Notes under the pieces: model-generated
What the model saw: the letters and a program-made list of their open reading frames with translations, nothing else
Database searches by the model: none
Told to the model about the DNA's origin: nothing
In this document: one piece after another, positions 11,364 through 21,874 of the stretch
Layout: every line of letters begins with the position of its first letter
Position numbering within the stretch: the first letter of the stretch is position 1
Assembly (NCBI GenBank): GCA_022702705.1
Contig: CM040428.1
Location: 113,816,183 to 113,880,182 of the forward strand
Origin: Papilionanthe hookeriana x Papilionanthe teres
Lineage: Eukaryota; Streptophyta; Magnoliopsida; Asparagales; Orchidaceae
DNA length: 64,000 nt
Direction: 5' to 3'
Program-made: the position numbers and the translations under genes

Positions 11364-12546
11364 CTACTCTTCGGAACTAGTGCTAGTCTCTCCTCTGATA
11401 TCTCCCATTGCTTGAATGTGGACGAACAGGTTGAAAAAAGGTCAGAATGGGAATTCTTCAGTTGAATCTTCATTGATCAATCCCATCTTCCACATCAATC
11501 ACACCAAACTCGCTTCAAATTGGCTAGTATGATCAAAATGTACTTTCATTCTCCAGTCAATGTGATCGAAGAAATCAGACATATTGCTAATTTTACTCAT
11601 TAAGTTTTGTAACTGCTTCTCCAAATTCTTGATTTTTTGCAAGAGCATCGGTGTCTTGTCTGCTACTAAGGGTTGAACTGGAACAGAATTCTATGATGCT
11701 TGATCCATAATCAAGCCTACATCACTCTCTCCATCAATGGCTGGGAACATCTGAGTTGAGTCTAATGGTTTCCAGGGTAGCATTATCTTCTCCCAAACTT
11801 CGTATGATACTTGAAATAAACTGCAAATCGAGAAAATTGTGGAAGGATGTCCATGCCCTTGGGATGATCCTTGAACGATTAGGCCATAAACAGATTTCGC
11901 AATAATCGATCCAATATCAATGGGCCATCCCATTTGAATGCAGTACTTCAAAATTGCACATTCTTTCATAAATTTGCCGATTTTCATCATTGGAAATAAC
12001 TTTGCAAAGATGAAAAAGTGCCAATGTTTCAAAACATGAATTAAAAGTGTTGTAGAGAAACTAACATACCTTTTTCTCTAATTTCCCAGTCATCGGTTTC
12101 ATCCGTCAAATATTGGTATATTTCATTCATCTTTTCTCTCATCGGCACGAAATTTGAATAATAACAGACTAGAACATTCTCAAGCATATAAATATCATTA
12201 ATTCTTTCTTTAATCAATCTTCTCTTCGATGTAAATTGAATGTAATCCACCTACCTCGCACATAAACGCTTCCTTGGTTGATTCCATGTAAATTGGCGTA
12301 GAATTCTTTAACCACAGGAACGACTATTGCAGCAGTAGTGTAGCAAAACACTTCTCATCTTCTCCGCATAATCATTTCTTCAATTGGTTACAAAGAAATG
12401 TTTTTTCCTCTATTGACAAATCCTCTTTCTTTAATCAATCTTCTCTTCGAGATTACTTTATTAAAAAGTCACAGCGCCTCCGCAGTGACGAACTTTCTCC
12501 GGTTGTACACTCGAAATCTTGGGTTATCAATTGAATTGGAAGCCAT
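11364..12546 (-). pseudogene. Element A ORF1, degenerate
   Basis: The start at 12,546 is homologous to the ORF1 starts of B and D. Recognisable pieces in order are NRRKFV, KERGFV, EEMI, VKEFYANLHGINQGSVYVRG, then after frameshifts KHWHFF, ILKYCIQMGWPIDIGSI, GHGHPSTIF and a C-terminal coiled-coil region ending at the TAG at 11,364. Several stops and frameshifts inactivate it. It is an ortholog of the intact ORF1 of element B. Function unknown. Confidence 0.75.
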
Positions 12547-12616
12547 TTGAGAAGGATTTGAGAGAGTTTCCATTCGTTTTTAGGAGTTTGGAGTGATTAG
12601 GAACCATCCATAGGAG

Positions 12617-12780
12617 TTTATAATGGTTGAATTTGATAAAAACTGCAAAAAATCATCATTTTGAACACGAAAAACTGTCCACTCGCAGATCCCACCGTCG
12701 GTAGCCTCAAAGGTGCCGTCATCGAGCCTTATGCAATTAAATACCAGAGCTCTTGGGAAAAATCTACCATCGGTGCCCTA
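12617..12780 (-). promoter_or_regulatory. Internal promoter of ORF1, element A (GC module and TATA)
   Basis: The GC module at 12,684-12,780 is followed on the minus strand by TATAAA (12,622-12,617), about 70 bases before the ORF1 ATG. Order and spacing match B, C and D. Confidence 0.65.
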
Positions 12781-12942
12781 GGCAAAAATTTGCATAAATA
12801 TGCCGTGGTCCAATACATTCCAAGTTTTCTCTATGGATTCAAATTCTATGATAATCAAAGGGTAAATATGAGTAGTAGGACTTAATATTACTACAAATTA
12901 ACAATAATTTCAATCAAACACATAAATATTAAGGATAACTAT

Positions 12943-12990
12943 GGTTTGCCTCCCATAAAGTGCTTCGTTAACGCCGTCAGCTCGACCTAT
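12943..12990 (-). other. Conserved block after pol, element A
   Basis: Directly after the pol stop this non-coding block reads (minus) GCTGACGGCGTTAA, AAGCACTTTA and GGGAGGCAAACC. It is nearly identical to blocks in B, C and D at the same place. The TGGG/CCCA stem is weakened here. Confidence 0.7.
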
Positions 12991-12997
12991 TTAGGTA

Positions 12998-15900
12998 TTA
13001 TTTAGGTTGACTGAGCATTAAAACCTCTTTAAAATTAGGTCTTTTACCTTCAAAAATATGGTTTTAATCTATGTCAATTTACTTTAAATCTATTCCCAGT
13101 CTTAGGATCTTCAATTTCAATTACTCCATATGTATAAATTTGAGTCACAACGAAGGGTCCTAACCAACGAGACTTCAATTTCCCAGAAAATAATTTCAAC
13201 CTTGTATTGTAAGCAAAACTTCTTGCCCTGGTTCAAAGTTCTTTCGGTTAATCTTCTGATCATATCTTAACTTCAGTTTTTCCTCATAGATTTTATTGTT
13301 ATTCTAAGATTCATTTCTTAATTCTTCTAATTCATTCAATTGCAACCTTCTCTTCTCACCAGCATTTTTCAAATTATAATTGAATTCTTTAATTGCCCAA
13401 TATGCTTTATGCTTCAATTCTACTGGTAAGTGACAAGTTTTTCCATATATAAGTCTGTAAGGAGTCATACCAATAGGAGTTTTATAAGCAGTCCTGTATA
13501 CCCATAATGCAGTATCTAGTCTAGCAGACCAATCTATTCTATTAGGATTTACAGTCTTTTCTAAAATTTGTTTAATCTCACGATTAAAAACTTCAGCTAA
13601 ACCACTAGTTTGAGGATGATAGGCAGTAGAGAATTTATGAAAAATACCAAACTATTCTGCCAATCTTAGATTATATTTATTCCTAAAATGGGATCCTCCA
13701 TCAGTGATAATCACTCTCGGCATACCGTATCTTGTGAAAATGTTTTTCATTAAGAATTTTGAAACATTTTTAGCATCACAACGAGGTAAAGCTTGTGCTT
13801 CAATCCACTTTGATACATAATCAACCGCAATCAAAATATATAGGTTCCCAAATGAAGGAATAAATGGTCCCATAAAATCTAATCCCTAAACATAAAAAAT
13901 CTCAACTTCTAATATGAAATTCAGAGGCATTTCATTTCTTCTAGATATATTACCTGCTCGTTGGCATTTATCATATGTTTTGATATATCTGTAAACATCT
14001 CTAAAAAGAGTAGGCCAATAAAATCCAGCTTGTAAAATTTTATATGCAGTTTGTCAATCCCAAAATGTCTTCCAAAATCAGAATCATGACATTTTTGAAT
14101 AATCTGTTCAGTTTCTTCATAAGGCACACATCTCTTAATAATAAGGTCATTACATTGTTTATATAAATATGGTTCATCCAAAAAATATGATTTTGAATCA
14201 TGAACAAATATTTTTTGTTGCTGCAATGTTAGCATAGTTGGAAAAATATCGCTTACTAAATAATTTACTATATCAGCATACCAAGGTATTTTCCACTTAT
14301 TAATATTATAATGTTGTTCATCCGGGAAACTGTCAAATATTTCATTGTCAGTGTTAGATATTTCATGATATTCCAATCTCGACAAATGATCATCAATTTG
14401 ATTTTTAGTTCCTTTTCTATCAACCACCACAAAATCAAATTCTTGCATTAAAAGTAACAATCTAATTAATCTTGGTTTAGTGTCTTTCTTTTGCATCAGA
14501 TATTTAATAGCTGAATGATCAGTATGCACAATATATTTAGTTCCAATTAAATTTGATCTAAATTTATCAAAAACATATACAATAGCCAGTAACTCTTTTC
14601 AGTAACTGTATAGTTAATTTGAGCATCATTAAGAGTTTTGCTAGCTTAGTATATAACCTTAAAATTTTTTTCATATTTTTGACCAAGAACAGCTCCAATA
14701 GCATAATCACTAGCATCACACATTAGTTCGAACGGTTTCTCCCAGTTAGGTGAAACTATTACAGGTGTTGTGATTAGTTTTTCCTTTAATAACTTAAAGG
14801 CATTCAAGCATTCTTCAGTAAATTCAAATTTCTTATCTTTTTCTAAAAGTTGGCATAGAGGTTTTGTAATTTTTGAAAAATCTTTAATATAGCGCTTGTA
14901 GAAACCAACATGTCCAAGAAAACTTCTTACCCCTCTCACTGTAGTAGGAGGTGGTAATTTAGCTATTACTTGAATTTTTGCATGGTCTACTTCCATGCCA
15001 TTTTCTGAAATTTTATGTCCTAATACAATTCCTCCTGCAACCATAAATTGACATTTCTCCCAATTTTGAACTAAGTTAGCTTTTTCGCATAGCTCCAAAA
15101 CTTTTTCAAGATGATTTAAGCATGTGTCAAATGAGGATTCCAAACACAGAGAAATCATCCATAAATACTTCTATTCCATTGTCTATTATTTTACTAAAAA
15201 TAGATATCATACATCTTTGGAATGTTGCAGGCGCATTACATAGTTCAAAAGGCATTCTTCTGAAAGCAAAAGTTCCATAAGGACTAGTAAAAGTTGTTTT
15301 CTCTTGATCCTCTGGAGTAATAGGTATCTGATGGTAACCAGTATGTCCATATAAAAAATAGTAGTACTTGTGTCCAGCAAGTCTATCTAGCATTTGGTCT
15401 AAGAAAGGAAGAGGAAAGTGATCTTTCTTGGTGGCGACATTTAATTTTCGATACTCAATACAAATATGCCATCCAGAAACTTATCCGATAGGTATTAATT
15501 CATCATTTTCATTTTCTTCAACAGTTATTCCTCCTTTCTTGGGAACACAATGAATTGGACTTACCCAAGTACTATCTGAAATAGGATATATAATTCCAGC
15601 ATCTAACCATTTTAAAATCTCTTTTTTAACTACTTCATTCATTATAGGTTCCAGTCTCCTTTGAGGGTAAATTCTTGGTTTATGTTCTTCATTTAATAAA
15701 ATTCTCTGCATACAATTCGAAGGACTAATTCCTTTAATATCAGCTAGAGTCCAACCAAAAGCATTTTTGTATTTTTTTATTGTGTCCATTAATTTTTGTT
15801 CTTGAATTTCATTTAAGTCTGGGGATACAATTACTGGTAATGTTGAAAACTCTCCTAAAAATACACATTTCAAATGAATTGGAAGATTCTTTAATTCAAG

Positions 15901-16899
15901 TTCAGGGGGTTTTACAACAGAAGAAATTAATATTTCATTTTCTGGTGCAGTTGAATTTAGCGTTTCATATTTTTCCTGAATATAATCAGCTTCTTCACTT
16001 TCAATTTCTTCAAAATTATCTTTTTCTACATCTTCTTTCTCTTCATAAGTTTCTTTGAAATATTCTTTTCTTAGATAATCACATATATCCATTCTAAAAC
16101 ATTCATCATATTTTTCAATTGATGGATATTTCATTGACTTTGAGATGTTAAAGGTTACTTCTTGTTCTTTTACTCTCATAGTGAATTGCCCTTTTTGATC
16201 GTCTATCATAGCTCTTCCTGTAGCTAGGAATGGTCTTCCTAAAATAATTGGAATTTCTTTATCTTCTTCCATATCTAGAATAATAAAGTCCACAAAAAAA
16301 TAAACTTATCAACCTTGACCAAAACATCTTCTACAACTCCCTTAGGATGTGTTATAGATCGATCAGCTAACTGTAGAGTTACAGAAGTTGGTGATATCTC
16401 TCCAATTTCTAATCTTTTAAAAGTTGATAAAGGCATCAAATTTATGCTAGCTCCCAAATCACATAATGCTTGCCCATGAAACTTTTCACCAATAGCACAC
16501 GGGATAGTGAAACAACCAGGATCTTTACGTTTTTCAGGAAGTTTTCTCTGAATTATAACACTACACTCTTCATTGAGTGCAACAGTCTCATAATCTTGTA
16601 ACTTCCTCTTTTTGTTGAGTATATCCTTCATAAATTTAACATAATCAGGCATTTGTTCTAAAAATTCAACAAAATGAATATTTATTGATAATTTTTTTTA
16701 AAATGTCTAAGAATTTAGAAAATCTTTTTCCTTTATCTTGTTGCTTTAGTCTTTGAGGAAATGATGGAGGTGGTTTTTTAACAGTAATTTTCATAGGTTT
16801 AAAGGAAAATCAAGATATAAACTTTTGTTTTCTCCTTCAGTTTCTTTATTTTCCTTTTCAATTACAGTTTCTTTTTGAACTCATGTTTCTAACTCTTTT
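12998..16899 (-). pseudogene. pol: Element A pol (protease, RT, RNase H, integrase)
   Basis: Protease has CDLGASINLMPLS near 16,450. RT spans about 15,660-15,130 with GLCNAPATFQR-type (here ELCNAPATFQR) and VFMDDFSVFG. RNase H has LMCDASDYAIGAVLG (about 14,720) and HTDHSAIKYL (14,520). Integrase has the H/C-type finger region near 14,090, WIEAQALPRCD and TDGGSHF (13,690) and the GPF C-terminal region to the TAA at 12,998. At least four frameshifts and several stops break the frame. It would have made the cDNA and integrated it in the nucleus. Confidence 0.9.
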
Positions 16900-18296
16900 C
16901 CACTTTTCAATTGAATAGCTTTGATTTGTTATTTTCCTTAATCTTTATGATTTACTTCAACAATACTAGGTAAAGTTCCAACAGGTCTATTACTTAATGC
17001 AGAAGCAATTTGCCTTAATTGGTTTTCTATGTTTTTAATAGCATTTCCTTGATTTTGTAATTGATTACCCATATTCAGAACTAATTCTTCCATATACAAC
17101 TTCTTCTTCTTAAATTGTGAATTATTATAAAAACCTGGTGGGTTAGAAGGTCTATAATTGGAATTACTTTGGTTGTTTATATTTCCTAATGGGTTTACTA
17201 GATTGTTCCCCCACTGAGTATTAACATTATTATTTTGATTATTCCAATTAAAGTTTGGATGATTCTTCCAACCTGGATTATAATAGTTTGAATAAGGATT
17301 ATTTTATCTATTATTTATAGCATTTATAGTTTCATATGAAGATTAAGCATCTACGATTTGTCCAAATAAATTTTCTTCTAACACAGGAGGTGTTTGAGAA
17401 CGATTCATTCAGTATTGATCTATTTTCTTTGAAGGAGCAGCAATTTGAGAAAATATCATAGTTAAAGCATCAGAATCATGAATACTGGCTACTATCTTAG
17501 GATTTATCCTTTCAGCAGGCCATTAAAAATTATTGGTAGCCATTTCTTCTATTAAAACATAGGCTTCTTCAAAAGGTTTAGACATTAGTGATCCATCAGC
17601 AACAACATCTATTATAGATCTAAGAGATCCTACTAATCCATTATCAAATGTTTGAATAATTAACCAATCTGGTAAAACATGATGTGGACATTTCCTAAGA
17701 AGTTCTTTAAATCTTTCCCAAGATTCATATATCAATTCTCCCTCATACTGACTGAAAGATGTGATATCATTTCTAAGCTTAGCAGTCTTAGATGGTGGAA
17801 AATATTTCGATAAGAATTTTTGTGAAAGTTCTCCCCAAGTTCTAATAGATCCAGGTGCTAATGAATTTAACCAAGCCTTAGCCTTATCCCTTAGCAAAAA
17901 AGGAAAGAGTCTAAGTCTGACAGCATCATCAGACACTCTGTCGTACTTAAAAGTAGCATAAAGTTCTAAGAAACTTGCAAGATGTAAATTAGGATCTTCA
18001 TTTGAAGTTCCACCAAATTGATTGTTTTGTATCATTTGGATAATTGCAGGTTTAAGCTCAAATGAATTAGCGGCTACATCAAAATTTTGGATAGTTAAGT
18101 GAATTTAATCTAATGTAGGGTTAGCGTAATCTCTTAATGGTCTAGATTGATGTTCATTTTCTATTATATGGTTGTTTATATTATTTTCCATTGTTTCAAA
18201 ATTTATAGTTTCTTTTCTCAGTTTTCTAATTCTCCTAATAGTGCGTTCTAATTCCGAATCGTAGGGCATAAGATTTTCAGAACCAAATTTGCGCAT
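16900..18296 (-). pseudogene. gag: Element A gag
   Basis: The start MRKFGSEN at 18,296 is followed by the capsid-like region (LASFLEL, RLRLFPFLLRDKAKAWL, GELSQKFLSKYFPPSK, FKELLRKCPHH) and the NPGWKNHPNFNWNN motif. Stops at about 18,105, 17,523 and beyond break it. There is no CCHC knuckle in the surviving part, as in the other three copies. The structural protein would package the element RNA. Confidence 0.85.
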
Positions 18297-18397
18297 ACAA
18301 TTGAAATCAGTTCACAATAAAACAATTAACTAAATAAGTTGCCATTCTATAAAGGTTTTATAACAATCCTAAATTATCTGTTACTTTAATTATGTTG

Positions 18398-18415
18398 TCC
18401 CCAGAAACTACGCCA
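18398..18415 (-). other. Primer binding site, element A
   Basis: TGGCGTAGTTTCTGGGGA on the minus strand, seven bases after the LTR end, resembles the complement of the plant Asp-tRNA 3' end with several mismatches. Confidence 0.75.
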
Positions 18416-18421
18416 AGAACT

Positions 18422-18953
18422 TGACCAATGATTTTTAATATACTTATAAATTTGACACCACTATTAAAAGATATAAATCCTCAGTAATAGTGCAAAAAAC
18501 TTGACCAGGAGCAGTAATTTTAATTTTAGTAACAATAAAATATTATAATCTTTTGTTCGCAGAGTTACCTTTAAGCACAAGTATACGTATCGCTCAAGTA
18601 ATACAGGGCTCTAGTGGAGTCCTGGTTATCGATCCCACAGGGAAAACTATTAAAGCTTACAAACTAGGATTATATAAACCAAGTTAAAATTACAACTAAA
18701 TCAAATTTGCCTATCTATCACGAATATGTAATCGATAATAAAGTTCTTATATATAAACTAAGTCTACTAACATATTACTAATACTACTAAAGTTAAGTTC
18801 AAATATATATATATATATATAAGTAAGAATCTTTCTCCTTTGTTGAGATATTTAAGTAAAATGATAATTAGAATTAGTTTTATATGTGTTGTGCCAAATA
18901 GGAGCATACCTATTCTTTACCCTTTAGTCCAGGTATAAAGAACATTGACTAAT
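18422..18953 (-). repeat. Element A 5' LTR remnant with relic PBS
   Basis: The LTR ends (minus) with TGGTCA at 18,422. About 60 bases inside, at 18,478-18,501, lies a second TCAAG-plus-PBS-like block (TTGCACTATTACTGAGGA), a decayed duplicate of the PBS region. The remaining LTR runs to 18,953, where the TG end of element B begins in opposite orientation. Confidence 0.8.
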
Positions 18954-19132
18954 TGATCACTAGAAAAATGTATTGAGAAATTTATACCAATTTTATATGA
19001 AATTGTACTTTAAAGAAAGGTATTTTCTTTATTTTATTACAGGAATGAAGATTTATAAGTAATGAAAGCAAAAAGCACAAAAAAAGCAGATTTGGAGCAA
19101 AAAGAACTCAATTTCATGAAAATTGAACTATC

Positions 19133-19377
19133 CCGCCGAGACGAGGAAAAGGCCGCTGACGGCGAGCTTTTCCTGAAAGTTTTGAATATATTATAAGGAA
19201 CTCGCCGAAGGCGAGATCGAGGCTGCCAATAGCGAGATCGGCGCGGTTAGCCCATCGACGGTGAGATCCACCCCGCCGACGGCGAGACAGTTGAAAAGAG
19301 CCAAAATACAATGAACCTGGATGCTTTTTGAAGAGGTGCTTAAGCAACCTTTGAAGATTTGACTCCTTCTATAAATA
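19133..19377 (+). promoter_or_regulatory. LTR promoter of element B: GC module plus TATA box
   Basis: The GC module (19,133-19,288) contains five GCCGACGGCGAG-like words and ATCG links around a TTTTCCTGAAAGTT spacer. TATAAATA follows at 19,370-19,377. This is the presumed Pol II promoter for the genomic RNA. It matches the composite modules before ORF1 and ORF2. Confidence 0.75.
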
Positions 19378-19703
19378 GAGATGAATTTTAGTCAGTTGTG
19401 TGTTAATTAAGTGTCATTATAGAGTCTTTTAGTTTCTATATAGAGAGTTTAAGTGTTTTTAGCGTCTTGGTGAGTTTAATTAAGTGTGCTGTACTAGAAG
19501 GAAGAGTCAAAGGAACTTCAAGGAGTCTGCTTGGGGGGAAGAAGGGTGCAAATAAATAATTTACTTTCAATCTAGCCAATTGATTTGTTAACTTATGTTG
19601 AATTAAAGTAAAGATTACATCCAAGATTCAGGGAAGTCAAAAGCCTTGGAAAAAGGGTGCAAATAAATAAGGAAATATTAACTATCGGGCGTAGAATTGG
19701 ACA

Positions 19704-19726
19704 TTTTAGTGTGACACACTAAAATC
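19704..19726 (+). other. R-region stem-loop, element B
   Basis: ATTTTAGTG and CACTAAAAT form a perfect 9-base stem with loop TGACA. Compared with D, stem bases differ but pairing is kept. Confidence 0.6.
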
Positions 19727-20245
19727 TTCAATTCGGTCCTATTGTTTGAGAGCTGAAGTGTAGATGTTAGCCCTCAGACGAGGGGAACGTGGGAGCTCTG
19801 AAGTGGCAATCGGTATCCTCCCAGCCTAGCCGCAGATTCAGTAACTAAACATAAGACTAGTCAATGTTCTTTGCACCTGGACCAAAGGGTAAAGAATAGG
19901 AATGCTCCTATTTGGCACAATACAATTAAAAAACTCATTTAATTCTTCATTCACTTAATTCTCTCAAATAAGGAGAAAGACACTTTTCTGAAATCTTATA
20001 TTCAACCTTTTAAGCATTAGTTTATTATAGTCTAAGTGTTTTTAATTTCCGTATACTAGATTAGTAAGTAAATCTACTTTAAGTTGACTTTAAAATTCTC
20101 TAACTTCCTTGTGGGATCGATATCTAGGACTCCATTAGAGCCCTATATTACTTGATAACGATACGTATACTTGCGTAGTATCCACAATATAAATCATAAA
20201 TTCTATAACAGAATCATCAGTATATATATATTCAGTGTGGGATCA

Positions 20246-20265
20246 AGTTTTTGGTGCCATTGCTA
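20246..20265 (+). other. Relic primer binding site inside the LTR, element B
   Basis: GGATCAAGTTTTTGGTGCCA, then TTGCT, repeats the LTR-end/PBS junction that recurs 65 bases later with a good PBS. The copy lies upstream of the real LTR end and has lost several PBS bases. Confidence 0.7.
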
Positions 20266-20316
20266 ATTTTCATATCATAGTTGTAAGTATAAATATCGAA
20301 AAGTGGATCAAGTTTT

Positions 20317-20334
20317 TGGCGCCGTTGTTGGGGA
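20317..20334 (+). other. Primer binding site, element B
   Basis: TGGCGCCGTTGTTGGGGA is close to the complement of a plant Asp-tRNA 3' end (two mismatches to TGGCGCCGTTGCCGGGGA), placed six bases after the LTR end. Confidence 0.85.
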
Positions 20335-20420
20335 AGTAAAGTAATTATTAAGGTAATTAATAGAATTATTAAAATAATTACTAGAGTAACAGACTATTTT
20401 AAATATTACTTAAAAATTGT

Positions 20421-21874
20421 ATGCGTAAATTTGGAAACGAAAATTAATACCTTACGATTCAGAATTAGAGCGCACAAGTAAAAGAATTAGAAAACAAAAG
20501 AGAGAAATTATAAATTTAACACAAATGGCAAATAATCCAGAAATTGAAAATATAAACCAACAAAGACCATTAAGAGATTATGTCAACCCTACATTAGATG
20601 AAACTCACCTAACTATTCAAAACCCGGATGTAACTGCTAACTCATTCGAACTTAAACCTGCAATTATCCAAATGATACAGAATAATCAATTTAGTGGTTC
20701 ACCTAATGAAGATCCTAATTTACATCTTGCTAGTTTTTTGGAACTATGTGCTACTTTCAAATATAAAGGAGTATCTAATGATGCTATTAGACTTAGGCTT
20801 TTTCCTTTTTCTTTAAGGGATAAGGCTAATAAGATGTGGTTAAATTTATTAGCATTTGGATCTATTAAAACTTGGGGAGAATTATCACAAAAATTTCTAT
20901 CCAAATATTTTCCTCCTTCGAAGACTGCAAAACTTAGAAATGATATAACATCTTTTCATCAGTTTGATGGAGAATCCATATATGAAGCTTGGGGGAGAGT
21001 TAAAGAACTTCTTAGGAAATGCCCACATCATGCATTACCAGATTGGTTAATTATACAAACTTTTTACAATGAATTAGTAGGATCTCTTAGATCTATCATT
21101 GATGATGCTACCGGAGGTTCATTAATGTCAAAACCATTTGGTGAAACTTATGCCTTTATTGAAGAGATGAATAATTTTCAATGGCTCTCTGAAAGAATAA
21201 ATCCTAAAAAGATAGCTAGTGTTCATGAAAATGATGCAATATCTATGTTAGCTTCTCAAATTGCTGCTATATCAAAGAAATTAGATCATTTTGGAATGAA
21301 TTACTCTCCTACTATATTAGAAGAAAACTCATCTAGACAAATTATAGATTCTCAATCTCCTTATGAAACTATAATTGCTATTAATAATAGACCCAATAGT
21401 CCTTATGAAAATTATTATAATCCTAGTTGGAAGAATCATCCAAATTTTAATTGGAATAACAATACATCTAATCAATAATTGATGAACAACTCTATAGGAA
21501 ATCCACCTAATCAAGGAAATACGAATTATAAACCTCCTTATCCACCTGGATTTAATAACACTCAATTTAAAGAAAAGAAGTTATCTATAGAAGAATTAAT
21601 ATTAAGTATGGGTCAGCACTTGCAAAATCAAGGAAATCAATTACAAATTCAAGGAAATCAATTACAAAATCAAGGAACAACAATTAAAAATATTGAAACT
21701 CAACTCGGACATATCGCTACCGCGCTTAACAATAGAATTCCTGGAACTTTTCCTAGTAATGTGGAAATAAATCTTAAAGACTAAGGAAAAGAACAAATTA
21801 AATCGATACAATTATGAAGTGGAAAAGAGTTAGAAACTAAAATTCAGAAAGAAACAGAAAGTAAAAATGAGGAA
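20421..21874 (+). pseudogene. gag: Element B gag, nearly intact
   Basis: The ATG at 20,421 (MRKFGNEN) matches the start in A and D. A one-base loss soon after shifts the frame, which is open again from 20,525. The capsid-like region contains LASFLELCATFKY, RLRLFPFSLRDKA, ELSQKFLSKYFPPSK and LLRKCPHHALPDWLIIQTF, then NPSWKNHPNFNWNNN. A heptad-like repeat QNQGNQLQIQGNQLQNQG lies at about 21,615-21,680. Stops at 21,476, 21,782 and about 21,815 break the frame toward pol. Gag and pol appear to have been one reading frame originally. No CCHC knuckle is seen. Confidence 0.85.

Larger units (their letters stand above)
7621..18953 (-). mobile_element. Element A: Athila-type Ty3/gypsy retrotransposon, degenerate
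   Basis: In transcription order (right to left) it has a 5' LTR remnant, an Asp-tRNA-type PBS, gag, protease, RT, RNase H, integrase, ORF1, ORF2, a polypurine tract and a 3' LTR. Many stops and frameshifts show it is inactive. The 5' LTR is cut at 18,953 by element B, and the 3' LTR lacks its U5 end at 7,621 next to a tandem array, so no target-site duplication can be read. LTR start (TGACCC) and internal sequence make it closest to element D. Confidence 0.9.
18954..20310 (+). repeat. Element B 5' LTR
   Basis: It starts TGATCACTAG and ends GTGGATCA just before the PBS, 1,357 bases. Landmarks in order are a splice-acceptor-like TTACAG (19,037-19,042), GC module, TATA box, stem-loop (19,704-19,726), the conserved CCTCCCAGCCTAGCCGCAG block and TTCTTTGCACCTGG block, and a relic PBS near the end. 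Confidence 0.85.

Noticed and set aside
19133..19288. GC words as a CRISPR-like array
   Set aside because: Words are 12-16 bases, irregularly spaced and diverged, the host is a plant, and no cas genes are present.
20317..20334. PBS sequences as parts of tRNA genes
   Set aside because: Only the 18-base 3' complement is present and no cloverleaf surrounds it.
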